Positions 1-5,726 of a DNA stretch of 10,958 nucleotides are shown here, one piece after another. The DNA is from an uncultured Sphingomonadales bacterium (GTDB lineage: Bacteria > Pseudomonadota > Alphaproteobacteria > Sphingomonadales > Sphingomonadaceae), in the NCBI GenBank assembly GCA_937898535.1, contig CALDKP010000057.1, positions 1 through 10,958 on the forward strand, read 5' to 3'. Position numbers and translations under genes: made by a program. The notes beneath the pieces are model-generated. The model did not search any database and had not been told where the DNA came from. It saw only the letters and a list, made by a program, of their open reading frames with translations. Position 1 is the stretch's first letter; each line of letters starts with the position of its first letter.

Positions 1-79
1 CTGGGGATGTCGTTCAGAAGGTGATGACGGTCGCCTGAAAGCTCCGCTGCGGTGCTCACCGTATTCATTTCGGTATAAT

Positions 80-197
80 GGCCGCAATTGGGTCGGAACC
101 GGACAGTCGGCTTAGGGTGACGGAGTGTGATGATCCACGACGGCGGCGGTAGACCCGTCCCCCAAACCAAAACCCGCACCCTTTTATCCCGCGCGGT
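80..197. repeat. Dispersed repeat, copy 1 (flank plus yggU 3' end)
   Basis: This stretch is repeated imperfectly at 4358-4447. Both copies carry, in order, a GGCYGC start, a CCGG core, AGTCRGCT, TAGGGTGAC, GCGGCGG, then CGTCCC(C/T)CAAACC and a nearly invariant 28-base end (167-194 here, 4420-4447 in the other copy). Copy 1 has about 20 extra bases after TAGGGTGAC. The invariant end matches, with one difference, the 3' end of the intact yggU gene at 2080-2107, but the flank is not found next to that intact gene. Copies 1 and 3 share the one base that differs from intact yggU, so they are closer to each other than to it. The homology was aligned by eye and its outer limits are approximate. Confidence 0.7.
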
Positions 198-234
198 CTT
201 GCATCGCGGTCTTTTCCACCTTTGCCCCCGGCAC
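167..234 (-). pseudogene. yggU (DUF167) remnant with internal deletion
   Basis: Two pieces of the yggU gene lie side by side here on the minus strand. Bases 203-234 match 2241-2272 of the intact gene with two differences and encode the VPGAKVEK core. Bases 167-197 match 2080-2110 and encode the C-terminal RDKRVRVL. About 130 bases that separate these pieces in the intact gene are missing, the two pieces are out of frame with each other, and the normal stop is lost. It is a dead fragment lying upstream of the amidohydrolase gene. It could come from duplication of the local yggU or from a diverged yggU brought in or displaced by recombination. Confidence 0.65.
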
Positions 235-297
235 GAAACATTAGGACTTGGCTATTCGCAGCGCGTATAGCATTCTCGTTTGCATAAGGGGGGCACA

Positions 298-2034
298 ATG
301 AAATTTGACAGACGTGGCATGCTTGCCGGGATTGGCGCACTGCCTTTGACATCGGTCGCTGCGAAAGCCTTTGCCCGAGAACCCGTTACTGTGTTTGAAG
401 GCAATTTCGTCACTATGGAACCCGCGTTGCCCGAAGCGCGCTTTGTCGCGGTTTCGGGTGGCATGATATTGGGCCTTGCAGATAGTGTCACCGCGTTGAC
501 GCCGTGGACTGCGGACCGTGAGATGACGCTGGATCGGCGTTTTGCCGGGAAAACAGTGTTTCCAGGACTGATCGATCCGCACATTCATCCGATGCAATCG
601 GCGGTGATGCTCAACATACCCTTTATCGCACCCGATGACTGGGCGTTGCCGCGCGCCAACTCCGCAGGGGTACGCACGGCGGAGGGATACCGGGAACGGC
701 TGCGCGCTTTGCTCGCCAATGATGCGTCCCGCCCACTGATTACGTGGGGCTATCATGAATTATTCCACGGTGCGCTCGACCGAAGCATGCTGGATGAAAT
801 GGCCCCTGATCGGCCGGTCGTCGTCTGGCAACGCAGTTTTCATGAGGTTATCGTCAACAGTTCCATGCTCCGGGAATGGGGCCTTGCGGACGAAGCCGCG
901 TTTAATGCTGCGCTCGCCGCCGTGAAGGCAGATCCGGCGCATTTCCATTTTGGGCGCGGGCTGTTTAGCGAAACGGCGCTGCCCTTGGCACTTGCCAAAA
1001 TGCGTCCGGTGATCCTTGCACCCGACAAGATAAGGGCAGGTATGGCCGACCTGCGTATGTTGATGCTGCGCCACGGCGTGACGACGACGGCCGACATGGC
1101 AACGGGCATATTTGCCGGCTTTGACATTGAGGCAGGGTTGATCCGCAGTGCGTTCGAAGCGCCCGGCTGTGCCGCGCGGATTGACGTGGTCCCTATGGCC
1201 AATGAACTCGACAAGGTGAGTGATCTTGACGCTTGGCACACCGCGGCGCGCGGCCGTGTGGAGGGGGGTCATGTCCGCCTGCCGCGTCGGGTAAAGCTGT
1301 TCGCCGACGGCGCATATTTCGGGCAGAATATGCGTATGAACCCGCCGGGCTATACCGACGGACATTTGGGCAAGTGGATTACCGAACCGACCGACTTCAC
1401 CCGTCAGGTGCGGCGCTATTGGGAAGCGGGGTTCAGCCTGCATATTCACGTCAACGGCGATGAAGGGCTTGATGTTGTCCTTAACACGCTCGAGCCCGTG
1501 ATTACTGGCCAGCGCAGTTCGCGACAGACCATTACGCTTGAACATCTTGGTTATTCGACGGAGGCACAGAATCGCCGCATCGCCCGACTGGGAATATCCG
1601 TATCAGGTCAGCCCAATTACGTGCGGGTGCTGGGCGACGCTTATGCCACGCATGGCCTTGGCCCCGACCGCGCATCGACAATGGACCGTTTTGGCTCACT
1701 CGAACGTTTAGGCGTTCCGCTTGGGCTACATTCAGACTTCAACATGGCGCCGATTGATCCGTTCTACCTCGCGTGGATTGCCGCAAACCGGATCACGCTG
1801 GATGGCCACAGCCTTGCGCCGCAGGAGCGATTAAGTGTTGGTAAAGCGCTTCGTGCGATCACCATTGAGGCCGCGCAAGTGATTGGGCGTGACCATGAAA
1901 TTGGATCAATAGCCGCAGGCAAACGGGCCGATTTTGCGGTGCTTGACCGCGATCCGCGCAAAATGGGTGCTGCGGCGCTGCGTGAAACAAAAGTCGAAGC
2001 GACTATCTATGAAGGACGTGTTTTTACTGTTTGA
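298..2034 (+). CDS. Exported YtcJ-like metal-dependent amidohydrolase
   Basis: A 578-residue protein of the amidohydrolase superfamily, Amidohydro_3/YtcJ-like branch, which hydrolyses C-N bonds in amide, carbamate or ring substrates; the substrate here cannot be told. Visible metal-site residues fit a binuclear site: DPHIH (His95, His97), the VKLFADG lysine (Lys333, probably carboxylated), HIHVNGD (His382/His384), LEHLG (His416) and GLHSDF (Asp480). The C-terminal GSIAAGKRADFAVLDRDP is the usual end of the composite beta-sandwich domain. The N-terminus has a twin-arginine-like signal (DRRGMLAGIG, hydrophobic stretch, AKAFA), suggesting folded export to the periplasm, which is common in this family. 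ATG at 298 was chosen because a purine-rich AAGGGGGG site lies just upstream; an in-frame TTG at 280 is less likely. It stands alone, convergent with yggU, and is flanked on both sides by yggU-derived sequence in direct orientation, hinting at acquisition by recombination. Confidence 0.9.
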   Translation: MKFDRRGMLAGIGALPLTSVAAKAFAREPVTVFEGNFVTMEPALPEARFVAVSGGMILGLADSVTALTPWTADREMTLDRRFAGKTVFPGLIDPHIHPMQSAVMLNIPFIAPDDWALPRANSAGVRTAEGYRERLRALLANDASRPLITWGYHELFHGALDRSMLDEMAPDRPVVVWQRSFHEVIVNSSMLREWGLADEAAFNAALAAVKADPAHFHFGRGLFSETALPLALAKMRPVILAPDKIRAGMADLRMLMLRHGVTTTADMATGIFAGFDIEAGLIRSAFEAPGCAARIDVVPMANELDKVSDLDAWHTAARGRVEGGHVRLPRRVKLFADGAYFGQNMRMNPPGYTDGHLGKWITEPTDFTRQVRRYWEAGFSLHIHVNGDEGLDVVLNTLEPVITGQRSSRQTITLEHLGYSTEAQNRRIARLGISVSGQPNYVRVLGDAYATHGLGPDRASTMDRFGSLERLGVPLGLHSDFNMAPIDPFYLAWIAANRITLDGHSLAPQERLSVGKALRAITIEAAQVIGRDHEIGSIAAGKRADFAVLDRDPRKMGAAALRETKVEATIYEGRVFTV

Positions 2035-2074
2035 AGGCAAATCGTGCGGCGGGGCTTTGAAACCCAACGTTCGT

Positions 2075-2347
2075 TCACGCCAAAACCCGCACCCGTTTAT
2101 CCCGCGCGGTTTGGCCGTGGGTGATTTCCAACTGGCTGACCGATATCCCCAACAGCTTGGCCAAGATGGCCAGCACGGCCTTGTTGGCCTTGCCATCCTC
2201 CGGCGCGGTGCGGAGCCAGATTTTGAGCGCGCCGTTTTCAATCGCGGCCTTTTCGACCTTTGCCCCCGGCACCACGCGCAGCGATAGCTCGTTTCGGTCG
2301 GATATCAGCGCGGTGATCGCTTCCGGGGTGAGGGTAAGTGCAGCCAT
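2075..2347 (-). CDS. yggU: DUF167 / YggU family protein
   Basis: A 90-residue protein of the DUF167 (YggU) family, small cytoplasmic alpha/beta proteins found across bacteria, archaea and eukaryotes whose biochemical role is not established. The family pattern is clear: VVPGAK at residues 25-30, LRTAPEDGKANKAV in the middle, LAKLLGIS, and a C-terminal ITHGQTARDKRVRV. Length is normal for the family. ATG at 2347 is preceded by a run of A residues and no strong ribosome binding site. The gene is divergent from the HTH gene starting at 2433, so the AT-rich 85-base gap must hold promoters for one or both. It is convergent with the amidohydrolase, with 40 bases between stops and no obvious terminator hairpin. 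Its 3' end is repeated at 167-197 and 4420-4447. Confidence 0.9.
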   Translation of the reverse strand: MAALTLTPEAITALISDRNELSLRVVPGAKVEKAAIENGALKIWLRTAPEDGKANKAVLAILAKLLGISVSQLEITHGQTARDKRVRVLA

Positions 2348-2385
2348 TTTTTTTGCGATAGCGCAGGAACCGCTTTCCTACAACA

Positions 2386-2415
2386 TTCCATATAGGTTAT
2401 TATATTTTATATAAT
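2386..2415 (+). promoter_or_regulatory. Candidate promoter of the HTH gene
   Basis: An AT-rich tract lies between the divergent yggU and HTH genes. It holds an exact TATAAT at 2410-2415, with a poor -35 match (TTCCAT, 2386-2391) 18 bases upstream. Transcription from it would start near 2422 and give a very short leader before the GGAG site at 2424-2427 and the ATG at 2433. The -10 match is seen; its use as a promoter is inferred. Confidence 0.4.
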
Positions 2416-2432
2416 GAACCAATGGAGTTTTT

Positions 2433-3167
2433 ATGGCACGCAAATCCCCTTCTTCCGACATCGTTTTGACAATATTGCCCGATTCGGCGCAGCGCATTCC
2501 GTCTGGGCCACGGGTGAACCGCAACCGGTTGATGCCCGGATTGCGCGTGCGGCATGACGGGTGGACCGAGGAACGGACGCAGCGCTTTTTTGATGCGTTG
2601 GGCCATACCGGTTGTGTGCGCGATGCGGCGCGGGTGGCGGGGGTTTCCAATGCGGCGGCGTACCGTATGAAGCGGCGCTTTCCGTTATTCGCGCAAGCTT
2701 GGGAGGATGCGCTGGACCGGGCGGGGCAGGGGTTGTTGGCGATTGCGTATAAGCGCGCGGTGGAGGGGCGGGAGACCGTTATCATTCGCGGCGGGCAGGA
2801 ATATGAAAGGCGGATTACGCCGTCGGACGCGATCCTTGGCCTATTGCTCAAACGCGGGGATATGGCGGGGACGGGCGCGCTCGCGGGGGGCAAATTGCCC
2901 GATGATCTGTTGAGCTTCGACGAATGGCAACGGCACAAGCGCTTTGACGATTATGGGCGGAAGATCGAGATTGAGGACCCCGAAAAAACCACCGAGAAGT
3001 TCATCGCCAAGCTGACCGAAATCCGCAACCGGTTGAAAGAATATGGGCGGCAGGGCGTGGCATGCCCCACCTGTCATCAGCCGCTGCCCGACGGGTGGCC
3101 CAACCAGTCCATGGCGGTGCTTGTTGCGTCGGGATTGGTGGGGCCCAATGAGCTGTTTGATGATTAG
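2433..3167 (+). CDS. Orphan HTH protein, phage terminase small-subunit-like N-terminus
   Basis: A 244-residue soluble protein that I cannot assign to a named family. Residues about 45-95 (WTEERTQRFFDALGHTG, then CVRDAARVAGVSNAAAYRMKRR) look like a helix-turn-helix of the kind seen in phage terminase small subunits and transposase-like DNA-binding domains, followed by a helical segment (AQAWEDALDRA). Residues about 165-206 are charged and probably helical. Near the C-terminus CPTCHQPLPDGW (Cys211, Cys214, His215) is half of a zinc-ribbon-like site. ATG 2433 follows a GGAG site five bases upstream. No large terminase, portal or other phage gene is near, so a packaging role is unlikely; a domesticated DNA-binding protein is more plausible. 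A 56-base piece covering residues 56-74 is repeated at 4452-4507. Coding is well supported by an unbroken frame; the function is unknown. Confidence 0.75.
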   Translation: MARKSPSSDIVLTILPDSAQRIPSGPRVNRNRLMPGLRVRHDGWTEERTQRFFDALGHTGCVRDAARVAGVSNAAAYRMKRRFPLFAQAWEDALDRAGQGLLAIAYKRAVEGRETVIIRGGQEYERRITPSDAILGLLLKRGDMAGTGALAGGKLPDDLLSFDEWQRHKRFDDYGRKIEIEDPEKTTEKFIAKLTEIRNRLKEYGRQGVACPTCHQPLPDGWPNQSMAVLVASGLVGPNELFDD

Positions 3168-3195
3168 TCGGGGGAATATGCGGTGTATCGCCAGC

Positions 3196-3238
3196 GTGCG
3201 TTTATCCCTGCCGTAACAGATCGGTAACCTCATCCAAC
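3196..3238 (-). repeat. Truncated copy of the 3' end of the 61-residue gene (4509-4551)
   Basis: These 43 bases match 4509-4551 with two differences. On the minus strand both encode LDEVTDLLRQG and a TAA stop, and both differences are synonymous (GAT/GAC and TTA/TTG). To the right (above 3245) the match to the 4515-4700 gene ends, so only its last dozen codons are present. This puts a scrap of that gene directly downstream of the intact HTH gene, in the order yggU - HTH - 61-residue gene that is also seen in pieces at 4420-4700. Confidence 0.8.
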
Positions 3239-3342
3239 AACGTGGAAGGACCAAACCACACGGTATCGATCATCGGCGCTTGTAACACCGCACGCGCGCC
3301 GCCTAATTTCCATCCAATTGATGAGGCAAATGCTTCGCTACT
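3202..3342 (-). other. Open frame continuing past the stop of the 3343-3729 gene, chimeric C-terminus
   Basis: Directly after the TAA stop of the minus-strand gene at 3343-3729 the same frame stays open for 46 codons and ends at the TAA at 3202-3204. It reads SSEAFASSIGWKLGGARAVL, then QAPMIDTVWFGPSTL, then the LDEVTDLLRQG end copied from the 4515-4700 gene. It has no strong start; an internal ATG would give only 23 residues. It may be the end of a longer gene cut by a stop, a gene scrap fused to the copied 3' end, or chance. Expression is not supported by any visible ribosome binding site. Confidence 0.3.
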
Positions 3343-3729
3343 TTACGCAGCCATCAGTTCCAAATGTTCTGACGACCGACAGAAATAGTGATTGATGAGA
3401 ATTCGAACACGCTCAATATCCTTATCAATACTCTCGGATATATGGGCAGTGCCTCTGTTCACCCACCCTTGATTAACTCTCGTTTCCTCAGCAGGAATGT
3501 CGATTTTTAGGCCAAACATACATATCCCGGTTCGTGCACGATGAAAGTAGAGCCAATTCTCTTTCATGGCAATGAACCAGCGGTCTTCGCATGTTTCGGG
3601 GATGTGTCCGGCAATCATGCGATGCCCCACTTCAGATGGAAATGACCATGATACTGCGAATTCTTCACGCTCACGCGGCGCTTCCAGATTGAATTGCGAG
3701 GGTCGGACGATGATCATATTTGTTTCCAT
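3343..3729 (-). CDS. Hypothetical protein, 128 residues, tryptophan-rich core
   Basis: An unrecognised soluble protein of 128 residues. There is no signal peptide or membrane segment. The centre (residues about 51-75: WFIAMKENWLYFHRARTGIC and on to the next hydrophobic strand) and VNQGWVNRG look like conserved, folded-protein sequence with spaced aromatic residues; small W/Y-rich proteins of this look occur as accessory hypothetical genes, but I cannot name a family. ATG 3729 was chosen; a second Met is at residue 5, and a GGAG lies about 12 bases before the first ATG, so either could be used. The gene is AT-richer than the core genes to the right, suggesting different origin. It lies 30 bases downstream of the membrane-protein gene at 3760-4125 on the same strand, and the two may be cotranscribed. 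Confidence 0.55.
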   Translation of the reverse strand: METNMIIVRPSQFNLEAPREREEFAVSWSFPSEVGHRMIAGHIPETCEDRWFIAMKENWLYFHRARTGICMFGLKIDIPAEETRVNQGWVNRGTAHISESIDKDIERVRILINHYFCRSSEHLELMAA

Positions 3730-3759
3730 TTTGAAAGCAGCTCCGACTTAGCCGAAGGC

Positions 3760-4125
3760 TTACTTAGAGCGTGCCGTGAACGACAATCGCATGGCGACAC
3801 GTCGACGTGTTGAAGCGTTATGTGAAGGACTGTAATTGGACATTGAGTTGATTTGCGTTTTGCGTTTGATGAGAGGACGCCTCAATGTGATCGATTTGTG
3901 AATGATGCTTTGGCCGCGATCTGACTTTAAATATGAAGCCGCCGATCGAACGGCATATTGATAATGCGTATTTGAATTCATGTTACTATATCGCGGTGCA
4001 GAAGATGAATTTCTCTGTTCTATGACCTCTATAATTCGAGGCATCGACTGCCGTATGGTGGTGATGATTGCGAACACAGACGCAAAAGACGCAGTAGCGA
4101 TGAGCAGGGTAGATATTATCAACAT
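3760..4125 (-). CDS. Hypothetical membrane-anchored protein
   Basis: A 121-residue frame with one clear N-terminal hydrophobic segment (residues 1-24, MLIISTLLIATASFASVFAI and following) and then a polar, basic, serine-rich tail (arginines throughout). The pattern TM segment - TIRQSMPRIIEVIEQR - long basic tail resembles small single-pass inner-membrane proteins seen in sphingomonads, but I cannot name a family. The ATG at 4125 has only a weak purine-rich AGAAAG upstream; the frame stays open for about 20 codons further up without a good start. The tail is low in recognisable structure and may be altered by a frameshift. Base composition is AT-rich, like the neighbouring 3343-3729 gene. The open frame and the membrane anchor are seen; that it is a working gene is inferred. 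Confidence 0.45.
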   Translation of the reverse strand: MLIISTLLIATASFASVFAIITTIRQSMPRIIEVIEQRNSSSAPRYSNMNSNTHYQYAVRSAASYLKSDRGQSIIHKSITLRRPLIKRKTQINSMSNYSPSHNASTRRRVAMRLSFTARSK

Positions 4126-4233
4126 GTCGGCGAACTTTCTGCCCTCAAAAGCAGTTGTAGCATGGTGCGGCGTGTAATTTTTATGCTTGAGGGTTTACAA
4201 TGTTCACATTTAGCTGAAAAATTTGGATCAACA

Positions 4234-4263
4234 CTACGGGCAAAGCTCCTACGGGCGAAGCTC
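4234..4263. repeat. Two tandem 15-base repeats
   Basis: CTACGGGCAAAGCTC (4234-4248) is followed directly by CTACGGGCGAAGCTC (4249-4263), one base different. The unit is 15 bases, so any frame through it stays open, but no gene is supported here. It may be a replication-slippage duplication or a pair of binding sites. Confidence 0.75.
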
Positions 4264-4268
4264 TTATG

Positions 4269-4288
4269 TTTTCCACAGGCTTTCCACA
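4269..4288 (+). promoter_or_regulatory. Pair of DnaA-box-like sites
   Basis: TTTTCCACA (4269-4277) fits the relaxed DnaA box TTWTNCACA, and CTTTCCACA (4280-4288) differs from it at the first base; the two are 11 bases apart on the same strand, next to an AT-rich tract. A weaker related 9-mer is at 4200-4208. Sites of this kind can be DnaA regulatory sites, parts of origins, or chance. The gene neighbourhood is not one I know as a chromosomal origin. Confidence 0.25.
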
Positions 4289-4357
4289 GCCCAAAGGTTA
4301 ATTCTTGCCGCTAATCTGACCGGCATCATAGCCAAAGAATATAGAAAAAGCTTGGAA

Positions 4358-4447
4358 GGCTGCTTGGGCCGTATCCGGCAAGTCAGCTGTAGGGTGACAG
4401 CGGCGGACCGTCCCTCAAACCAAAACCCGCACCCTTTTATCCCGCGC
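4358..4447. repeat. Dispersed repeat, copy 3 (flank plus yggU 3' end)
   Basis: The partner of the repeat at 80-197. The last 28 bases (4420-4447) are identical to 167-194 and differ in one base from the intact yggU end at 2080-2107. Read on the minus strand they encode RDKRVRVLV followed by TGA (4415-4417), so this copy keeps a plausible yggU stop, unlike copy 1. The match to yggU ends at 4447, where a piece of the HTH gene begins a few bases later. Confidence 0.7.
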
Positions 4448-4451
4448 CGTA

Positions 4452-4507
4452 GGGCCATGCCGGTTGTACGCGCGATGCGGCGCGGGTGGCGGGGGTTTTC
4501 AATGCGG
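4452..4507 (+). pseudogene. Scrap of the HTH gene (codons 56-74)
   Basis: These 56 bases match 2600-2655 inside the HTH gene with four differences, same orientation. In the matching frame they would encode residues 56-74, the helix-turn-helix core, with three amino-acid changes (Thr to Ala, Val to Thr, Ser to Phe); none of the differences is silent in that reading. The piece has no start and is cut on both sides: on the left by the yggU end, on the right by the 3' end of the 61-residue gene, which it meets at a shared ATGCGGTGT-like sequence (compare 3178-3186). It is a deletion remnant, not a gene. Confidence 0.75.
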
Positions 4508-4514
4508 TGTGCGT

Positions 4515-4700
4515 TTATCCCTGCCGCAACAGATCGGTAACCTCGTCCAACGTGCCGCGCACGCGCAGCAGCTGGTCCTTGCCAAAGACGATCAGGCATT
4601 CATTATCGCTATTGTCGGCGGTGCGGACGAATTGGACGATTTCGGGGTTCACCGATATGCGCTGGCCGCGATTGTCGGTCATCATAACGAAGGGGATCAT
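4515..4700 (-). CDS. Small conserved-looking protein, possibly FlbD-like
   Basis: A 61-residue cytoplasmic protein starting MIPFVMMTDNRGQRISVNPE and ending GTLDEVTDLLRQG. ATG 4700 has a good AAGGA site seven bases upstream, supporting real translation. The layout (a short MI-x-hydrophobic start, G-x-x-I-x-VNPE, a central hydrophobic strand CLIVFGKDQLLRV, and a T-x-DEV end) is reminiscent of the small FlbD-like family of flagellar-associated proteins, but there are no flagellar genes in the window and the match is by general pattern only. Its last codons are repeated at 3196-3238 with only silent changes, implying that the source of that copy was under protein-level selection. A different family of small beta-rich proteins is equally possible. 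Confidence 0.6.
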   Translation of the reverse strand: MIPFVMMTDNRGQRISVNPEIVQFVRTADNSDNECLIVFGKDQLLRVRGTLDEVTDLLRQG

Positions 4701-4875
4701 GGATTGTCCTTTGGAGAGAATGTCAGCGCGGTCCCTAACATAGGTGCATCCTGTGCTCTAACACTTCCGTCCGCCGTGCGGCTTGGTGAAATGATTAACA
4801 TATGCGGGTGGGATGTCCCGCGTTGACACAGTGCAGCCGTCGAGGCGGAGTTAATGGCACACGCTGGCCTGGTTA

Positions 4876-4895
4876 ACCACCTTTTGGGGTGGATT
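4876..4895. other. Short inverted repeat upstream of the lipoprotein gene
   Basis: CCACC and GGTGG flank a short spacer (ACCACCTTTTGGGGTGG) within the 227-base gap between the minus-strand 61-residue gene and the lipoprotein. No T-run follows, so it is a weak terminator candidate; it could as well be an operator or a leader hairpin. A TTGACA lies upstream at 4823-4828 but has no good -10 at normal spacing. Confidence 0.2.
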
Positions 4896-4927
4896 TCCGG
4901 CGCGGGGGGACGCAGCGTCGCCGCATG

Positions 4928-5722
4928 ATGAAAACGGGAACAGGTAACACGCGCGCGCTCCCACGGCTTAATATGCCCTTGCTTATCGGGCTTTCGCTTA
5001 CATTGCCGCTGGCGGCGTGCGGAAGCAAAAGCGATGATGCGGCGGCGGTCGCTGAACGCGATGTCAATTTGGTGGGCCCCGGAAGCGACCCGGCGTTCAA
5101 TGCCGCGCTGAATGATCGTATCCTGGTGGATCCCGACCTGACCGACAGCGCGAATATGAACACCGTCAAGGTTGCCGAAAAACCCTTGTCGGCGGCCATC
5201 CCGCCTGACACCGGCTATGACAATGACGCGTCGATTGCTGCGCTGGATGGCGCAAAGCTGATGCGCGCGCCAAAGCCGACCGTTGTCGCTGCCGAAGACT
5301 GCACAAATTGTGGAAGCCAGCGTGCGGTGACCTTGGGTGGGCTTGCCGCAGACCAAGGCGTGGCGCGCGGCAAAGGGGCGTGCAATGCGAAACTGCAATA
5401 TGATGCGGTCTGGGCAGGGCGGATGCCGCCGGAATTCCCCGTCTATCCCCGTGGCCGCGTGAAAGAAGCGGGCGGCGTTGACGGCGGCATTTGCGATATT
5501 CGCGTGGTGACATTTACAACATCCGCTTCGATGCAGAATGTCGTTGATTATTATTACACCCGCGCGCGTAAGTCGGGATATAATGCCGAATACCAAATCC
5601 GCGCTGGCGAACATATATTGGGCGGCACGCGCGATAATGATGGCGGCGCGTATTTTATCACATTCAACCGGAACCCCGGCGGCGGCACATCGGTCGATAT
5701 CGTCGCCAACAACGGGCGTTAA
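4928..5722 (+). CDS. Predicted lipoprotein of unknown function
   Basis: A 264-residue protein with a lipoprotein signal: basic n-region (Lys2, Arg9, Arg13), hydrophobic segment MPLLIGLSLTLPLAA, and a lipobox LAAC with the lipidated Cys31, followed by GSKSDD. The mature part has an acidic, probably flexible stretch (residues 40-120), a CTNC pair (Cys125, Cys128) plus Cys152 and Cys189, and a folded C-terminal region (MPPEFPVYPRGRVKEAGG, then a hydrophobic strand, VVDYYYTRARKSGY, and GGTSVDIVANN). Ser/Gly after the Cys suggests outer-membrane sorting. It resembles uncharacterised lipoproteins I associate with sphingomonads. Starts at 4889, 4925 and 4928 share the frame; the ATG-ATG pair at 4925/4928 gives the best signal peptide, though no strong ribosome binding site is visible. 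It stands alone upstream of a GAF remnant. Confidence 0.75.
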   Translation: MKTGTGNTRALPRLNMPLLIGLSLTLPLAACGSKSDDAAAVAERDVNLVGPGSDPAFNAALNDRILVDPDLTDSANMNTVKVAEKPLSAAIPPDTGYDNDASIAALDGAKLMRAPKPTVVAAEDCTNCGSQRAVTLGGLAADQGVARGKGACNAKLQYDAVWAGRMPPEFPVYPRGRVKEAGGVDGGICDIRVVTFTTSASMQNVVDYYYTRARKSGYNAEYQIRAGEHILGGTRDNDGGAYFITFNRNPGGGTSVDIVANNGR

Positions 5723-5726
5723 CTGC

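Larger units (their letters stand above)
4126..4357. other. AT-rich intergenic stretch without a gene
   Basis: No convincing coding frame is present between the minus-strand membrane protein and repeat copy 3; with copy 3 and the mosaic the gene-free stretch runs to 4514. It begins AT-rich (4170-4230) and contains a 15-base tandem duplication (4234-4263) and two DnaA-box-like sites (4269-4288), listed separately. A promoter for the 3760-4125 gene should lie in its left part but no clear -35/-10 pair was found. Confidence 0.5.

Noticed and set aside
3..38. Possible 3' end of a gene running in from the left (GDVVQKVMTVA then TGA)
   Set aside because: Protein-like ending, but only 11 codons are visible, too few to support a gene.
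74..79. Exact TATAAT upstream of the repeat and amidohydrolase
   Set aside because: No acceptable -35 element at normal spacing, and it lies over 200 bases from the amidohydrolase start at the edge of the degraded repeat; probably chance.
760..1545. 261-codon minus-strand open frame
   Set aside because: Antisense to the amidohydrolase, whose metal-binding motifs fix the real frame.
80..4551. Repeats as a CRISPR array or insertion sequence
   Set aside because: The copies are few, irregularly spaced and made of gene pieces; there are no regular spacers, no terminal inverted repeats and no transposase frame.
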